In this document: one piece after another, positions 16,194-28,250 of the stretch
Numbering within the stretch: the stretch's first letter is position 1
Layout of the letters: each line of letters starts with the position of its first letter
Origin: Paenibacillus jilunlii
Lineage (GTDB): Bacteria; Bacillota; Bacilli; Paenibacillales; Paenibacillaceae
Reading direction: 5' to 3'
DNA: 64,000 nt
NCBI RefSeq assembly: GCF_900102965.1
Contig: NZ_FNGM01000002.1
Location: forward strand, 459,500 to 523,499
Made by a program: the position numbers and the translations under genes
The notes under the pieces: generated by a model
Databases searched by the model: none
Told to the model about the DNA's origin: nothing
Seen by the model: the letters and a program-made list of their open reading frames with translations, nothing else

Positions 16194-16335
16194 TCACTTC
16201 CACCTCCTACGTCCAAGCATCACTATCTATGCTAATTTAAGTTTTACGTTTCATAAACAGCATTTTAATTTTATCATAGCCATAGAACGAATACAACTAT
16301 ACAAACCGAGATCTCCTTATAACTTTAGTGATTTC

Positions 16336-16599
16336 TCAGGTTTGTCTCTTGAACGAGCCCAGAAACAGCAATAGCAGCAAGGAGATCACAATAATAGGCA
16401 CGGAAAAGAAGGCATATCCGATTCCCTCCCAGCCTCCAATTACGGAAAAGCTGCAAACCAGCAAAACAACACCGCCTATTAACCCTATCAACCCTGGATA
16501 AAAAACAATGCCCTTCATCTGGTGTCCGCTTCGGGACAGCAACCAGCTGATCAGTACCAGGAGCACTCCAACCCCTATACCGGCTATAACGGCGTTCAT
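16336..16599 (-). CDS. YesK-like small membrane protein
   Basis: The product of about 87 residues has three hydrophobic segments (AGIGVGVLLVLISWLL, IGLIGGVVLLVCSFSVIGG, VPIIVISLLLLLFLG) and resembles the YesK family of unknown function. Two adjacent ATG codons compete (16602 and 16599); AAGGAG is 7 bases before the second, which I choose. It is not part of a clear operon. Confidence 0.75.
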   Translation of the reverse strand: MNAVIAGIGVGVLLVLISWLLSRSGHQMKGIVFYPGLIGLIGGVVLLVCSFSVIGGWEGIGYAFFSVPIIVISLLLLLFLGSFKRQT

Positions 16600-16657
16600 C
16601 ATCCCACTCCTTCCATTTATATACTATTATAGAATACCTTCTCAGCGGATAGGATGC

Positions 16658-16688
16658 AAAAAAGAGCCTGCCCATAAGGCAGACTCTT
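16658..16688 (-). terminator. Terminator of the glycolytic operon
   Basis: On the minus strand AGAGTCTGCC pairs with GGCAGGCTCT, followed by TTTTTTGC. It lies just after the eno stop. Confidence 0.92.
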
Positions 16689-16711
16689 TAGAAAGCTTAG
16701 CTCAAAAGCAA

Positions 16712-18055
<1,344 letters not shown>

Positions 18056-19600
18056 TTATTTGCGGCTGGCAATCATGGATTGTCCGGTCATTTCCGCAGG
18101 CTGCGGAAGTCCCATCAGATCCAAGATTGTAGGTGCCACATCTGCGAGAATACCGGATTCACGCAGTACAACATTTTCAGTCGTTACGATGAAAGGAACC
18201 GGGTTGGTGGTGTGAGCCGTGAACGGACGTCCCTGCTCGTCAAACACCATATCCGCATTACCGTGGTCGGCAATGATGATGGCAACGCCGCCTTTGGCAA
18301 CTACTGCATCCACAACCTTGCCCACGCACTCATCCGTAACTTCTACAGCCTTGATGGTTGGTTCCAGCATGCCGGAGTGTCCTACCATATCAGGGTTCGC
18401 AAAGTTAAGGATAATGGCATCCTGTCTGTCCGCTTCGATTTCCGCTACGCAGGCCGCCGCCACTTCGTATGCGCTCATCTCCGGCTTAAGATCATAGGTT
18501 GCCACTTTCGGGGAGTTGATCAGGATGCGGGTTTCGCCTGAAAGCTCCTCATCACGTCCGCCGCTGAAGAAGAAGGTTACGTGCGGATATTTTTCGGTTT
18601 CCGCGATACGCAGCTGCTTCTTATTCTGCTGCACAAGCACTTCACCCAGCGTATTGTCCAGGTTCTTCGGCGAGTATGCCACGTAGCCCTGAACCGTTTC
18701 ACTGAAGGTAGTCAAGCATACAAAATGCAGGTTTTGCGGGAACAAGGGACCCCGGTCGAAGCCGCGGAAATCCGAGTTCGTGAATACCTGCGACAGCTGA
18801 ATGGCACGGTCCGGGCGGAAGTTGAGGAATACGACGGAATCGCCGCTCTCTACAGTCGCTGTCGGTTTGCCTTCGCTGTTCACAATCACGCTAGGCTCAA
18901 CAAATTCATCGTACACAGAGTTCTGGTAGGATGCAGTGATCGCCTGCAGTGCGTCGGTATATTGCGGTCCTTCGCCGTAAACCATCGCGCGGTAAGCCTT
19001 CTCTACACGTTCCCAGCGTTTGTCACGGTCCATCGCGAAATAACGTCCGGATACTGTAGCGATCTTGCCTACGCCTACTTCCTCAATCTTGGCGATCAGA
19101 TCCTGAACGAACTTCTGTCCGCTGTCAGGAGGTACATCGCGTCCATCCATGAAAGCGTGGATATACACTTCGTGCATATCTTCTTTCTTGGCCAGATCGA
19201 GCATGGCAAACAAATGACTAATATGGCTATGTACCCCTCCGTCGGATACCAGCGCATACAGGTGAAGCTTTTTCCCGGTTGACTTGGCGCTTCTTACAGC
19301 GGCAACCAGAGTTTCGTTCTCAAAGAATTCCCCGTCACGAATCGACTTGTCGATACGGGTCAGGTCCTGGTACACAATCCGGCCGGCTCCGATGTTAAGG
19401 TGACCCACTTCGGAGTTACCCATCTGTCCTTCCGGCAGACCCACAGCTTCGCCGCAAGCGGTCAGCGTGGTGTTCGGATACTGCTTCAGGTAACGGTCAT
19501 AGTTCGGTTTGTTGGCTTGGGCAACAGCGTTGCCTTCAGTCGTATTGCGCAGACCGAAACCATCCATGATGATCAAAGCAACAGGTTTGGGTGCTGACAT
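18056..19600 (-). CDS. gpmI: Cofactor-independent phosphoglycerate mutase
   Basis: The 514-residue protein matches the alkaline-phosphatase-superfamily mutase: IIMDGFGLR with metal ligand D13, [14 protein letters not shown] with catalytic S63, [10 protein letters not shown], and HGNADMV near the C-terminus. It interconverts 3- and 2-phosphoglycerate with manganese. The ATG follows the tpiA stop by two bases, with its GAGGGGG ribosome site inside the end of tpiA, so the two are tightly coupled. Confidence 0.98.
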   Translation of the reverse strand: MSAPKPVALIIMDGFGLRNTTEGNAVAQANKPNYDRYLKQYPNTTLTACGEAVGLPEGQMGNSEVGHLNIGAGRIVYQDLTRIDKSIRDGEFFENETLVAAVRSAKSTGKKLHLYALVSDGGVHSHISHLFAMLDLAKKEDMHEVYIHAFMDGRDVPPDSGQKFVQDLIAKIEEVGVGKIATVSGRYFAMDRDKRWERVEKAYRAMVYGEGPQYTDALQAITASYQNSVYDEFVEPSVIVNSEGKPTATVESGDSVVFLNFRPDRAIQLSQVFTNSDFRGFDRGPLFPQNLHFVCLTTFSETVQGYVAYSPKNLDNTLGEVLVQQNKKQLRIAETEKYPHVTFFFSGGRDEELSGETRILINSPKVATYDLKPEMSAYEVAAACVAEIEADRQDAIILNFANPDMVGHSGMLEPTIKAVEVTDECVGKVVDAVVAKGGVAIIIADHGNADMVFDEQGRPFTAHTTNPVPFIVTTENVVLRESGILADVAPTILDLMGLPQPAEMTGQSMIASRK

Positions 19601-19602
19601 CC

Positions 19603-20391
<789 letters not shown>

Positions 20392-21573
20392 TTACTTGTC
20401 GTTCAGTGCTTCAACGCCAGGGAGCGCTTTGCCTTCCATGAACTCCAGTGATGCGCCGCCGCCAGTGGAAATGTGATCCATTTGGTCAGCCAGGTGGAAT
20501 TTCTCTGCTGCAGCTGCGGAATCTCCGCCGCCGATGACAGTGTAGCCTTCTGTAGTCGCGCAAGCCTTGGCTACAGCGATTGTACCTTCGGCAAAAATAT
20601 CGATTTCGAATACGCCCATCGGTCCGTTCCAAACCACCAGTTTGGAGTTTTTGATGATGTCGGCATAAATTTCACGAGTTTTAGGACCGATGTCCAGACC
20701 TTCCCAGCCAGCCGGGATATCCGTTACATCTACAATTTTGGTGTTGGCATCCGCACCGAACTTGTCAGCAACAACAACGTCAACCGGAAGTACGAAGTTT
20801 TTGCCCAGTTTTTTGGCCTTCTCGATGAATCCGAGAGCCGCATCGATCTTATCGTTGTCTACCAGCGAGTTACCGATTTCGTAACCTTGAGCTTTGGTGA
20901 ACGTGTAGGACAGGCCGCCGCCGATCAGAACGTTGTCAGCCAGAGTCAGCAGGTTGTCGATAACGTCAATTTTGTCTTTCACTTTAGATCCGCCGATGAT
21001 GGCAGTGAAAGGACGTTCCGGATTGGAAAGAGCTTTGCCCAGAACATTCAGTTCTTTCTCCATCAGCAGGCCCGATACAGCCGGCAGGAAGTGAGCGATG
21101 CCTTCTGTGGAGGCATGTGCACGGTGAGCCGCGCCAAATGCGTCATTGACGAAAAGGTCAGCCAGTTCTGCGAACTGCTTAGCCAGTTCAGGATCGTTCT
21201 TTTCTTCGCCCGGATAGAAGCGGACATTCTCAAGCACAAGCACATCGCCATCTTTCAGTTCAGCGATTTTTGCTTTTACAGCTTCGCCGATTGCTTCATC
21301 AGCCTTAGCCACCGGTTTGCCGAGCAGCTCGGACAGACGCACAGCAGCAACAGTAAGACGCATGGAATCTACGAATTGGCCTTTAGGACGGCCCATGTGG
21401 CTGGCCAGAATGACCTTTGCACCGTTCTCAATCAGGTATTTAATCGTTGGAAGGGTTTCGCGGATACGGGTATCATCAGTGATCTTCCCGTCTTCCACTG
21501 GCACGTTGAAATCGACACGCACAAATACGCGTTTGCCTTTTACTTCTACATCACGGACACTTTTTTTGTTCAT
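20392..21573 (-). CDS. pgk: Phosphoglycerate kinase
   Basis: The 393-residue enzyme has [11 protein letters not shown], the substrate-binding SHMGRPKG, and [12 protein letters not shown] of the nucleotide-binding domain. It makes ATP from 1,3-bisphosphoglycerate. I start it at the ATG at 21573, which has GGAGG 9 bases upstream and begins [15 protein letters not shown]; an upstream in-frame start at 21606 has no site. Confidence 0.98.
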   Translation of the reverse strand: MNKKSVRDVEVKGKRVFVRVDFNVPVEDGKITDDTRIRETLPTIKYLIENGAKVILASHMGRPKGQFVDSMRLTVAAVRLSELLGKPVAKADEAIGEAVKAKIAELKDGDVLVLENVRFYPGEEKNDPELAKQFAELADLFVNDAFGAAHRAHASTEGIAHFLPAVSGLLMEKELNVLGKALSNPERPFTAIIGGSKVKDKIDVIDNLLTLADNVLIGGGLSYTFTKAQGYEIGNSLVDNDKIDAALGFIEKAKKLGKNFVLPVDVVVADKFGADANTKIVDVTDIPAGWEGLDIGPKTREIYADIIKNSKLVVWNGPMGVFEIDIFAEGTIAVAKACATTEGYTVIGGGDSAAAAEKFHLADQMDHISTGGGASLEFMEGKALPGVEALNDK

Positions 21574-21684
21574 GATTACTTTTCCTCCACACCCAAAATT
21601 GGTCATTCACGAATCCATTTAGAAAGAGCGGAAACAAGGAACTTCTGTTTCCGCTCTATAGATGCCGCTTATGGGAAATCGATA

Positions 21685-22695
21685 TTACTTAGCCAGCTTA
21701 GCGAAGTGTTCCAAAGTGCGAACGAGCTGTGCAGTGTAGGACATTTCATTGTCGTACCAAGCAACGGTTTTTACCAGTTGTTTGTCGCCAACAGTCATAA
21801 CCTTAGTCTGTGTAGCATCGAACAGGGAACCGAAAGTCATTCCTTTGATGTCGGAAGATACGATTTCATCTTCTGTGTAGCCATAAGTATCAGGATCGGA
21901 AGCTGCTTTCATAGCTGCATTCAGTTCTTCAACAGTAACGTTCTTTTCAAGAACAGTAACCAGCTCAGTCAGGGAACCGGTAGCTACAGGCACACGTTGT
22001 GCTGCGCCGTCCAGTTTGCCTTTCAGTGCTGGAATTACCAGACCGATAGCTTTAGCAGCACCAGTGGTGTTAGGAACGATGTTCTCAGCAGCAGCGCGGG
22101 CGCGTCTGAAGTCGCCTTTAGCGTGTGGAGCATCCAGTGTGTTCTGGTCGCCAGTATAAGCGTGGATGGTAGTCATCAAGCCTTCAACGATGCCGAACTT
22201 GTCGTTCAGGACTTTTGCCATTGGAGCCAGGCAGTTAGTTGTGCAAGATGCGCCGGAAATTACAGTTTCAGTACCATCCAGGATGTCATGGTTAACGTTG
22301 TATACAACGGTCTTCATGTCGCCGGTAGCCGGAGCGGAGATTACTACTTTTTTAGCTCCGCCTTTCAGGTGCTTCTCAGCTGCTTCTTTAGTTGTGAAGA
22401 AGCCTGTGCACTCCAGAACGATGTCAACGCCGAGGTCGCCCCAAGGCAGTTCTTCCGGGTTGCGGTTCGCCAGAACCTTAACTTCTTTGCCGTTCACTTT
22501 GAAGAAGCCGTCATGTACTTCAACGTCTCCCTGGAATTTACCTTGAGTTGTATCATATTTAAGCAAATGAGCAAGCATCTTAGCATCAGTCAAGTCGTTG
22601 ATTGCTACCACTTCGATACCTTCTACATTTTGAATACGGCGGAATGCAAGGCGTCCAATACGTCCAAAACCGTTAATACCAACTTTTACACTCAT
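21685..22695 (-). CDS. gap: Glyceraldehyde-3-phosphate dehydrogenase
   Basis: The 336-residue enzyme has the NAD-binding start [16 protein letters not shown], the active-site [11 protein letters not shown] with the catalytic Cys, and the C-terminal WYDNEMSYT. As it follows cggR in the glycolytic operon it is the glycolytic GapA type. A hairpin in the cggR-gap gap may mark mRNA processing. Confidence 0.98.
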   Translation of the reverse strand: MSVKVGINGFGRIGRLAFRRIQNVEGIEVVAINDLTDAKMLAHLLKYDTTQGKFQGDVEVHDGFFKVNGKEVKVLANRNPEELPWGDLGVDIVLECTGFFTTKEAAEKHLKGGAKKVVISAPATGDMKTVVYNVNHDILDGTETVISGASCTTNCLAPMAKVLNDKFGIVEGLMTTIHAYTGDQNTLDAPHAKGDFRRARAAAENIVPNTTGAAKAIGLVIPALKGKLDGAAQRVPVATGSLTELVTVLEKNVTVEELNAAMKAASDPDTYGYTEDEIVSSDIKGMTFGSLFDATQTKVMTVGDKQLVKTVAWYDNEMSYTAQLVRTLEHFAKLAK

Positions 22696-22732
22696 TGAAT
22701 AGTTCCTCCTAGATTTCGTTTTATTTATTCAA

Positions 22733-22752
22733 GACAAGCCGTTAAGCTTGTC
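22733..22752 (-). promoter_or_regulatory. cggR-gap intercistronic hairpin
   Basis: GACAAGC (22733-22739) pairs with GCTTGTC (22746-22752). In B. subtilis the cggR-gapA message is cleaved next to a stem-loop just before gapA, which raises gapA over cggR. The equivalent role here is inferred from position. Confidence 0.5.
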
Positions 22753-22811
22753 AAGACAACAATGTTAAGTATAATGCATAATACCTTCGCTTGCTCCCCA
22801 TATATTGGAAG

Positions 22812-23864
22812 CTATAGGGCCGTATGATTCTGATTGTCAATTTCCTTGCCAATTTCGACAGCAGCCGCCTCATCGGTAACGAGTATATCCTCCTGTCCAA
22901 AGCGCAGCATTGCATGAATCGCCTTGGCCTTGCGTTTGCCGCCGGCAATACCGATAACCACTTCGGTGCGGATAATATCTTCCAGACGGAGTCCCATAGT
23001 CAGCATGGTATGAACAACCTGACCCTCTTCGTTAAAATAATAGCCGAACGATTCAGCAACCGCTCCTTCTCCCCGGATTTCCGAGATGGTGGCCTCATCC
23101 AGCTTACGGCGGCGGGTCATTTCAATGGCATCTCCAATACCATGCACAATAATACGCGATCTGCGGATGATTTGCACGATCTCCCCAATGTTGAAGTCAA
23201 GCGCCAATGACTGGTACGCATCTTCACTTAGTAAATCAGGTACATGGAGGAGGCGGTAATTGGCTCCAATCCTCTTGGCCATTGTTGAAGCAATCGTATT
23301 GGCCTGAATTTCCATGCTCTCACCCAGCCCTCCACGCGCCGGGACAACCCAGGCATTCTTATAGGAAAGGGGGATTGGTGGTGTGAGCTGGTCTGCCATT
23401 TCAGCGAGTGTTGAACCCCCGGTAACGGCAACAGTATCTTCGGAACGCAGTACGCCGAGCAATGCTTTGGCTCCCGCACGTCCCAGTTCACGCTTGGTGA
23501 ACAGCGACGTTTCGCAATCACCGGGTACAACAATAACTTTGTTCAGACCATACGTTGTACGAATTTTCTCCTCCAGATCATCCAGGCCAAACAGGCTCTT
23601 GGCGATTGGCTCCAGCAGGTCAAGCAGTCTGCGTCCGGCATCGCTTACGCGCATGCCTACGCTCTCGATCTCAATGAGCCCTTGCGATTTCAGAAGATCC
23701 GTCTCGGCGCGCAGTACCCGCTCGGTCATATCAAGCGAAGCGGCCAGCGTTCTGCGCCCAATAATATCGGACAGCATGATCTGATGCAGAATCGTGTAAC
23801 GTCTCTTAAGGGTTTCCATGAGATCAGGCAGAAGCTGCTTTTGGATTTCTAATAAATTACGCAT
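22812..23864 (-). CDS. cggR: Central glycolytic genes regulator CggR
   Basis: The 350-residue protein belongs to the SorC/DeoR family: an N-terminal winged helix (YTILHQIMLSDIIGRRTLAASLDMTERVLR region) and a large sugar-binding domain (VVPGDCE, VTGGSTLAEMA, GIGDAIEMTRRR, GIAGGKRKAKAIHAML). The start at 23864 has GGAG 7 bases upstream; 15 further in-frame codons upstream lack a site. It represses its own operon, and fructose-1,6-bisphosphate relieves this in the studied relatives. A matching operator lies just upstream. Confidence 0.96.
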   Translation of the reverse strand: MRNLLEIQKQLLPDLMETLKRRYTILHQIMLSDIIGRRTLAASLDMTERVLRAETDLLKSQGLIEIESVGMRVSDAGRRLLDLLEPIAKSLFGLDDLEEKIRTTYGLNKVIVVPGDCETSLFTKRELGRAGAKALLGVLRSEDTVAVTGGSTLAEMADQLTPPIPLSYKNAWVVPARGGLGESMEIQANTIASTMAKRIGANYRLLHVPDLLSEDAYQSLALDFNIGEIVQIIRRSRIIVHGIGDAIEMTRRRKLDEATISEIRGEGAVAESFGYYFNEEGQVVHTMLTMGLRLEDIIRTEVVIGIAGGKRKAKAIHAMLRFGQEDILVTDEAAAVEIGKEIDNQNHTAL

Positions 23865-23909
23865 GCTTTCACTCCTGCAACTTCGTCTTCCTCTTATTCC
23901 CTTGTCCAT

Positions 23910-23946
23910 GGTCTTAAAACGTCCCGGGTTAACTTTTTAAGTCCCA
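23910..23946 (-). promoter_or_regulatory. CggR operator
   Basis: On the minus strand two direct half-sites are seen, TGGGACTTAAAAAG and CGGGACGTTTTAAG, 21 bases apart, matching the known tandem (T/C)GGGAC-N2-TTT arrangement of Bacillus CggR operators. They lie directly downstream of the promoter, between the -10 and cggR, where bound CggR blocks elongation. Confidence 0.85.
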
Positions 23947-23951
23947 CCCAT

Positions 23952-23980
23952 ATTCTACCCAAATATCACGCGGAGTGCAA
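23952..23980 (-). promoter_or_regulatory. Promoter of the glycolytic operon
   Basis: On the minus strand TTGCAC (23975-23980) and TAGAAT (23952-23957) are separated by 17 bases, and the CggR operator begins immediately after. Confidence 0.85.
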
Positions 23981-24157
23981 GTCTTCCGAGAGTATAATTC
24001 TCAACCTCTTTTCATCTTATACATCTGCCCCATGAAGGAAAGTGCTGAAAGTCCTGCGACCCGCATATATAAGCCCGGTCCAAACTACCTTCACAACGCT
24101 GATAGACACCAATGGAGGGCCTGAAGAAGATATTTTTGCAGCAGCAGAATTAATCCG

Positions 24158-24186
24158 TTGCAATTGAGCCATAAATAGATTATAAT
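24158..24186 (+). promoter_or_regulatory. tRNA-Arg promoter
   Basis: TTGCAA (24158-24163) and TATAAT (24181-24186) are separated by 17 bases and lie just before the tRNA. Confidence 0.88.
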
Positions 24187-24196
24187 AATTTTTGTT

Positions 24197-24271
24197 GCGC
24201 CCGTGGTCCAATGGATATGACGTAGGCCTCCGAAGCCTGAGATCCAAGTTCGATTCTTGGCGGGCGCGCCA
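24197..24271 (+). tRNA. tRNA-Arg (CCG)
   Basis: The acceptor GCGCCCG pairs with CGGGCGC, then G and an encoded CCA. The anticodon loop CTCCGAA gives anticodon CCG. The T-arm GTTCGATTC is standard. Confidence 0.97.
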
Positions 24272-24323
24272 TTAATTTCTTTTTTGTACATATTTTAGCA
24301 GCATCCACTTATAGTATTTAACC

Positions 24324-24350
24324 AAAGAGCCGCTGATTGGCTCTTTTTTT
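24324..24350 (+). terminator. tRNA-Arg terminator
   Basis: AAAGAGCC pairs with GGCTCTTT, followed by seven T, about 55 bases past the tRNA. Confidence 0.9.
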
Positions 24351-24360
24351 ATTAACTAAG

Positions 24361-24377
24361 TTTGACTTTCTTTGACT
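24361..24377 (+). promoter_or_regulatory. CtsR box of clpP
   Basis: TTTGACT-TTC-TTTGACT is the exact reverse complement of AGTCAAA-GAA-AGTCAAA, the tandem heptad recognised by the heat-shock repressor CtsR. It overlaps the -35 element of the clpP promoter. Confidence 0.93.
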
Positions 24378-24400
24378 TTTTGTTTGAATTTGTTTATCAT
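24372..24400 (+). promoter_or_regulatory. clpP promoter
   Basis: TTGACT (24372-24377) and TATCAT (24395-24400) are spaced by 17 bases. The -35 is the second CtsR heptad, so repressor and polymerase compete. Confidence 0.85.
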
Positions 24401-24464
24401 GTGGTTATTACGGTAACAGTAACAATGAACACATTCGAAGAACCAATTCAAGGAGGTTTTCCAC

Positions 24465-25061
24465 GTGAGTTATATTCCTATGGTAGTAGAACAGAGCAAC
24501 CGCGGCGAGCGCGCTTATGACATCTATTCCCGCCTGCTGAAGGACCGCATCATTTTCCTCGGAACGGAGGTTAATGACGTGGTAGCCAATTCCATCATCG
24601 CACAAATGCTCTTCCTGGCTGCTGAGGATCCGGATAAGGACATTCACCTGTATGTGAACAGCCCTGGCGGTTCCATTACAGCCGGAATGGCTATATTTGA
24701 TACAATGCAGTACATCAAACCGGATGTTTCCACGATTTGTGTGGGCATGGCCGCATCCATGGGAGCCTTCCTGCTGAATGCCGGTGCCAAGGGCAAACGC
24801 TTCGCGCTGCCAAACAGTGAGATTATGATTCACCAGCCGCTGGGCGGTGCTCAAGGACAGGCTACGGACATCGAAATCCGGGCCCGCCGTATCCTTAAGC
24901 TTCGCGACAAGCTGAACCGTATCCTGGCAGAACGTACCGGCCAGCCGCTGGAACGCATTGAGAAGGATACAGACCGCGACTACTTCATGAGTGCTGTTGA
25001 TGCAGCTGAATATGGCATTGTCGATAAGGTTATTGAGAAGACACTTCCTTCAGGCGTATAA
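24465..25061 (+). CDS. clpP: ATP-dependent Clp protease proteolytic subunit
   Basis: The 198-residue serine protease has the catalytic Ser in [11 protein letters not shown], the catalytic His in IMIHQPLGG and the Asp in [10 protein letters not shown]. It forms the tetradecameric barrel that degrades proteins fed by Clp ATPases. GGAGG lies 11 bases before the start codon GTG at 24465. Regulation by CtsR is visible in the promoter, and a strong hairpin ends the gene. Confidence 0.98.
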   Translation: MSYIPMVVEQSNRGERAYDIYSRLLKDRIIFLGTEVNDVVANSIIAQMLFLAAEDPDKDIHLYVNSPGGSITAGMAIFDTMQYIKPDVSTICVGMAASMGAFLLNAGAKGKRFALPNSEIMIHQPLGGAQGQATDIEIRARRILKLRDKLNRILAERTGQPLERIEKDTDRDYFMSAVDAAEYGIVDKVIEKTLPSGV

Positions 25062-25076
25062 TTCAAGCGCATCACA

Positions 25077-25114
25077 AAGAGGCTGCCCAGACCATTGGTC
25101 TGGTGCAGCCTCTT
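25077..25114. terminator. clpP terminator (shared with convergent gene)
   Basis: A long stem (AGAGGCTGC with GCAGCCTCT, then CAGACC with GGTCTG) lies 16 bases past the clpP stop and 22 bases past the end of the opposing hydrolase gene. T-tracts are poor (TTCTGTGT on the plus strand), but the stem is very stable and could serve both genes. Confidence 0.75.
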
Positions 25115-25135
25115 CTGTGTCTGCGTTACTGTATG

Positions 25136-25774
25136 TCATCCCAGCCGCCCGTACCCCAGAGAATCCAGTTTACCGGCAATTACACGGTAACCTCTTCCAT
25201 TCGGATGCACATGATCCAGGGACAGCAGACTCCGCTCATTGCCGGCAAACTCATGATAAATGGAGGCAAACCCGCATACACTGCTGCTGTAGCCTGCAGC
25301 AAAGGCGTTAAACTGGCGCACCCAGTCTGTCGCTTCCGTTAGCTGAGGATAGGGATTATAAAGTCCTACTATACGGATGATGTAGGGCAGGCGGCTGCCG
25401 TTCTTCAATTGCCGGAGCGAACCCATAATCTCACCGAAATTTCTTTTGCATTCGCGAAGCGCCCGTGCCAGCGCAGGAGACAGGTCACGCGGACGAAATG
25501 ACACAGCTTTGGCTGCCCTGATCAGATCGTTCCCGCCGATCGACATAGTAATGATCTCTGCATCCCGGAGGGATTGGCGGAATATGGGGTCCCTGTTCAG
25601 ACGCTGCTCCAGCGCAGCCGTAGTTAATCCATTGATGCCAAGATTCACAGCCCCGACGGGCACACGCAGCCGTCCCTCAGCCATTCTGCGGTACACCGGC
25701 ACAAATCCGTTGCCAGGCAGCGCCCCGAATCCGGTCGTCAAGGAATCGCCAATGGCCGTGTACTGATAGCTCAT
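25136..25774 (-). CDS. SGNH/GDSL hydrolase
   Basis: The 212-residue enzyme has the four SGNH blocks: AIGDSLTTGFGA (catalytic Ser), GLTTAALEQ with the Gly region, SIGGNDL (Asn) and DHVHPNGRGY (Asp/His). It is an esterase or lipase-like hydrolase of unknown substrate. The start at 25774 has GGAGG upstream; 30 earlier in-frame codons lack a site. No signal peptide is seen, so it is probably cytosolic. Confidence 0.9.
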   Translation of the reverse strand: MSYQYTAIGDSLTTGFGALPGNGFVPVYRRMAEGRLRVPVGAVNLGINGLTTAALEQRLNRDPIFRQSLRDAEIITMSIGGNDLIRAAKAVSFRPRDLSPALARALRECKRNFGEIMGSLRQLKNGSRLPYIIRIVGLYNPYPQLTEATDWVRQFNAFAAGYSSSVCGFASIYHEFAGNERSLLSLDHVHPNGRGYRVIAGKLDSLGYGRLG

Positions 25775-25905
25775 CTCTTTTTTCCTCCCCGCAATAAGCT
25801 GGTTTCTCTTTAGCTTATGAACAGGAAAGGCATTAGGTAACCGGAAGGTGTCCATACACGGCATCTGCGGAGCGGGCTAAGCTGTCCTTTTTATCAGAAA
25901 TTGTT

Positions 25906-27006
25906 CTATTTCAACCCCGCGAACGGGCTGCTGCCGGCCGGCAGCAATTCCTTAAAGGTGAACTCAAACTGAGGGAATCCGGCAGCATATGCAGTGTATT
26001 CATAAAGTTGGAAGAAGACGACCATCTTCCCGTCTTTCACGTAAAAGTTCTTCTCTGTGTTAAGGCCGTTGAAACCGCCAAGGTAGCCGCCGTCCGCCTT
26101 AATCAGCTTGGACAGCTTGGCATTCAGCTCTTTTTTGTAGTTAGGGTTGGCCTTCAGCACATCCCCGATAAGCAGACGTTTGCCGTCCTTCAGAGAGAAG
26201 GTGAACGAATTGCGGTAGGTCATGCCATGAGCCCCTCCGGTATACTCATACTGCTGCGTAATGAGACTTAGAATACCGTCCTGGTTGTAAGTGACCACGT
26301 ATCCGCCGTCGTACTCATATGGCCGGTCATCTGAAGATTTGTTCGCAATTTCTTTTTCCGCTTCGGCTGCAAACTTGGTAAAGGTCTGCTTGATCGTGTC
26401 ATTGATCGTTTTCTGCGCCGCGGCATTCGCCAGTCCGGACACTTGCGGGTAATCCAGCTTGACCGGTGCGTCTTTATGGTCCTTGACGATGCTCTCCGTC
26501 TTGATGGTGATCGCATTTTGCGGTTTGCTGACCACATTCAGCCGGCCCGAAGCCGCGTTCCAATCCCCTTTGTATCCCAGAAAATCGCTGACCAGGTCAA
26601 ACGGAACGAACAGCCGGTTATTGATATTTTTGCCTTCATACTCATTAAGATAAAAGTTGTTGACCGAGATTGAATTCTCGTACTCGGAGACTGTCAGCTT
26701 AACCTTAGATGTTCCTTTGCCGATCGTATAAGCTTTTTCCGCTTTATCATAGGTAAAAGGCATGCCCAGGGCATCCCGCAGAAAAGTGACCGGAACCCAG
26801 ACTTTACCCTCCCGCACAATACCGGTCTGCGGGGTGATCGTCCCGTTCACCTTCAGCACAACCAGGGATTGATCGGCTTTGGACTGCACCGCCGCTGCTG
26901 CAGCCTGGCCGGCCTCGGCGGGCAACAGCCCTCCGCTGAGCAAAATTCCTGCGGCCACAATGCCTGCGCCCCATTTACGGGCCTGCTTCTTATTGATGTT
27001 CTTCAT
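25906..27006 (-). CDS. Exported protein: stalk domain plus DUF4163/DUF3298
   Basis: The 366-residue protein has a signal peptide (WGAGIVAAGILLSGGLLPAEAGQAAAA), a copper-amine-oxidase-like stalk domain (VVLKVNGTITPQTGIVREGKVWVPVTFL, then NNRLFVPFDLVSDFLGYKGDW, cited in pieces) and a C-terminal DUF4163/DUF3298 region as in RsiV (LDYPQVSG, YEYTGGAHGMTYRNSFTFSLKDGKRL, FPQFEFTFKELLP). RsiV uses this fold to bind lysozyme, but no sigma factor gene is adjacent here, so that role is not implied. The ATG at 27006 has GGAAGGGG upstream. Confidence 0.88.
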   Translation of the reverse strand: MKNINKKQARKWGAGIVAAGILLSGGLLPAEAGQAAAAAVQSKADQSLVVLKVNGTITPQTGIVREGKVWVPVTFLRDALGMPFTYDKAEKAYTIGKGTSKVKLTVSEYENSISVNNFYLNEYEGKNINNRLFVPFDLVSDFLGYKGDWNAASGRLNVVSKPQNAITIKTESIVKDHKDAPVKLDYPQVSGLANAAAQKTINDTIKQTFTKFAAEAEKEIANKSSDDRPYEYDGGYVVTYNQDGILSLITQQYEYTGGAHGMTYRNSFTFSLKDGKRLLIGDVLKANPNYKKELNAKLSKLIKADGGYLGGFNGLNTEKNFYVKDGKMVVFFQLYEYTAYAAGFPQFEFTFKELLPAGSSPFAGLK

Positions 27007-27235
27007 AATAGTATCCCCTTCCGCTGGTATGTTGATAGTCTTGATGTGATCTCCATAATATCGGGTAACAGCCTGCTTGCTGCCCCCCATTCACTCTACC
27101 CATTATAAAGATAATTGGTATAGCGGTTGTTACAAAGCCCTTTACAATTTTTTAAGCTTCGCCGGTGATTTCAGGTCTGCTTATTACATTTCTTTAAACA
27201 AAATGATAGATTTCGCAACCATCGCAGCAAACATA

Positions 27236-27284
27236 TAAAAAGAGGCACTGCTCTCCGCTGTACCCAGCAGAAGAAGCGCCTCTT
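27236..27284 (-). terminator. Terminator after the SIMPL gene
   Basis: On the minus strand AAGAGGC pairs with GCCTCTT (27278-27284 with 27241-27247), with an inner GCTG/CAGC, followed by TTTTTATA. It lies 12 bases past the stop. Confidence 0.85.
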
Positions 27285-27295
27285 AGGAGTTTTGT

Positions 27296-28054
27296 TTATT
27301 TCAGCTCATACATTACGCTAAGCTGGGTTGAGACTCTGACTTCCCCGGGTTCAACGTAGGTGCCGCCGGCTGCATCTGCCGATGATTTGGCCATCGCTGC
27401 ATTCTCCATATACACGACCGGATGATTACCATCATCGCTCTGAGTGACCGTAATCACCTGGCCCAGGCTCCGCTTAGCTGCTTTGGCAATGACTCCGGCT
27501 TTTGCATCCGCATTCGCCATAGCTTTCTCAATCACCTGTGCTTCTAAGGCGGAAGGATCTTCGATGGCAAATTGGGTATTTCCGATGTTGTTCGCTCCTG
27601 CCGCGGAAGCTGCATCGAGCAGCTGTCCAACCTTGTTCAGATCACGATAGGTGACCTTCAGCGAATGCTGGGCAATATAGCCCTTGATCTGTTGACCCTC
27701 TTTTTCAGTATAAGTGTAGTTCGGCTGCACGATGAATTGTGTGCTCTGAATGTCCTTGTCTGCAATGCCCCAAGTCGTCTTCAGCAATGCTGAAATCTTA
27801 CTAATCTTGGCTCCAATGGTCTTCTGTGCTTCTTCTGCCGTTGCTGCCGTAGCGTTAACCCCGATGGACAGATAGACGACATCCGGCTTGAGCGAAAGTT
27901 CACCCTTGCCGACGACACTCACAACGTTTCTCTGGACATCCTCGGCGGCGTAAGCCTTTTCAGGACCTTGAATCACTCCGCCCAAAGCCATACCTCCAAT
28001 CATCAAACTTCCTGCCAGCATTACTGCTCCGAGCTTTTTGCTCCATGCCTTCAT
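27296..28054 (-). CDS. SIMPL-domain (DUF541) exported protein
   Basis: The 252-residue protein has a signal peptide (KLGAVMLAGSLMIGGMALGG, cleavage near AYA-AE) and then the SIMPL domain: VVGKGELSLKPDVVYLSIGV, QSTQFIVQPNYTY, GYIAQHSLKVTYRDLNKVG, and a C-terminal EPGEVRVSTQLSVMYEL. Related proteins form periplasmic or surface oligomers of poorly known function. AAAGGGG lies 9 bases before the ATG at 28054. It is a single gene with its own terminator. Confidence 0.92.
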   Translation of the reverse strand: MKAWSKKLGAVMLAGSLMIGGMALGGVIQGPEKAYAAEDVQRNVVSVVGKGELSLKPDVVYLSIGVNATAATAEEAQKTIGAKISKISALLKTTWGIADKDIQSTQFIVQPNYTYTEKEGQQIKGYIAQHSLKVTYRDLNKVGQLLDAASAAGANNIGNTQFAIEDPSALEAQVIEKAMANADAKAGVIAKAAKRSLGQVITVTQSDDGNHPVVYMENAAMAKSSADAAGGTYVEPGEVRVSTQLSVMYELK

Positions 28055-28191
28055 GTTTGCCATCCCCTTTCGTTAATTGTAATTGTTGTTGGTACTCTCT
28101 AGACGGAGTGGCTTGGCAAAAGTTGCATAGCGGCTATCAGTTGCTTCAAAAAAATTTATTCCCCACAAAGGCTTGTCTATACCCGGATATT

Positions 28192-28215
28192 AAAAAAAGC
28201 CCCGAAGGGGCCTTT
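28192..28215 (-). terminator. Terminator of the rapZ-yvcK-whiA-HPr cluster
   Basis: On the minus strand AAAGGCCCC-TTC-GGGGCTTT is followed by more T, about 36 bases past the HPr/Crh stop. Confidence 0.92.
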
Positions 28216-28250
28216 CGTCACACCATTTAAAAGTACGGTCCTGCAACAAA

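Noticed and set aside
20473..22698. A 741-codon plus-strand open frame antisense to pgk and gap
   Set aside because: It is the shadow of two highly expressed genes with strong codon bias; the encoded sequence is Phe/Cys-rich and shows no domain, and no ribosome site precedes it.
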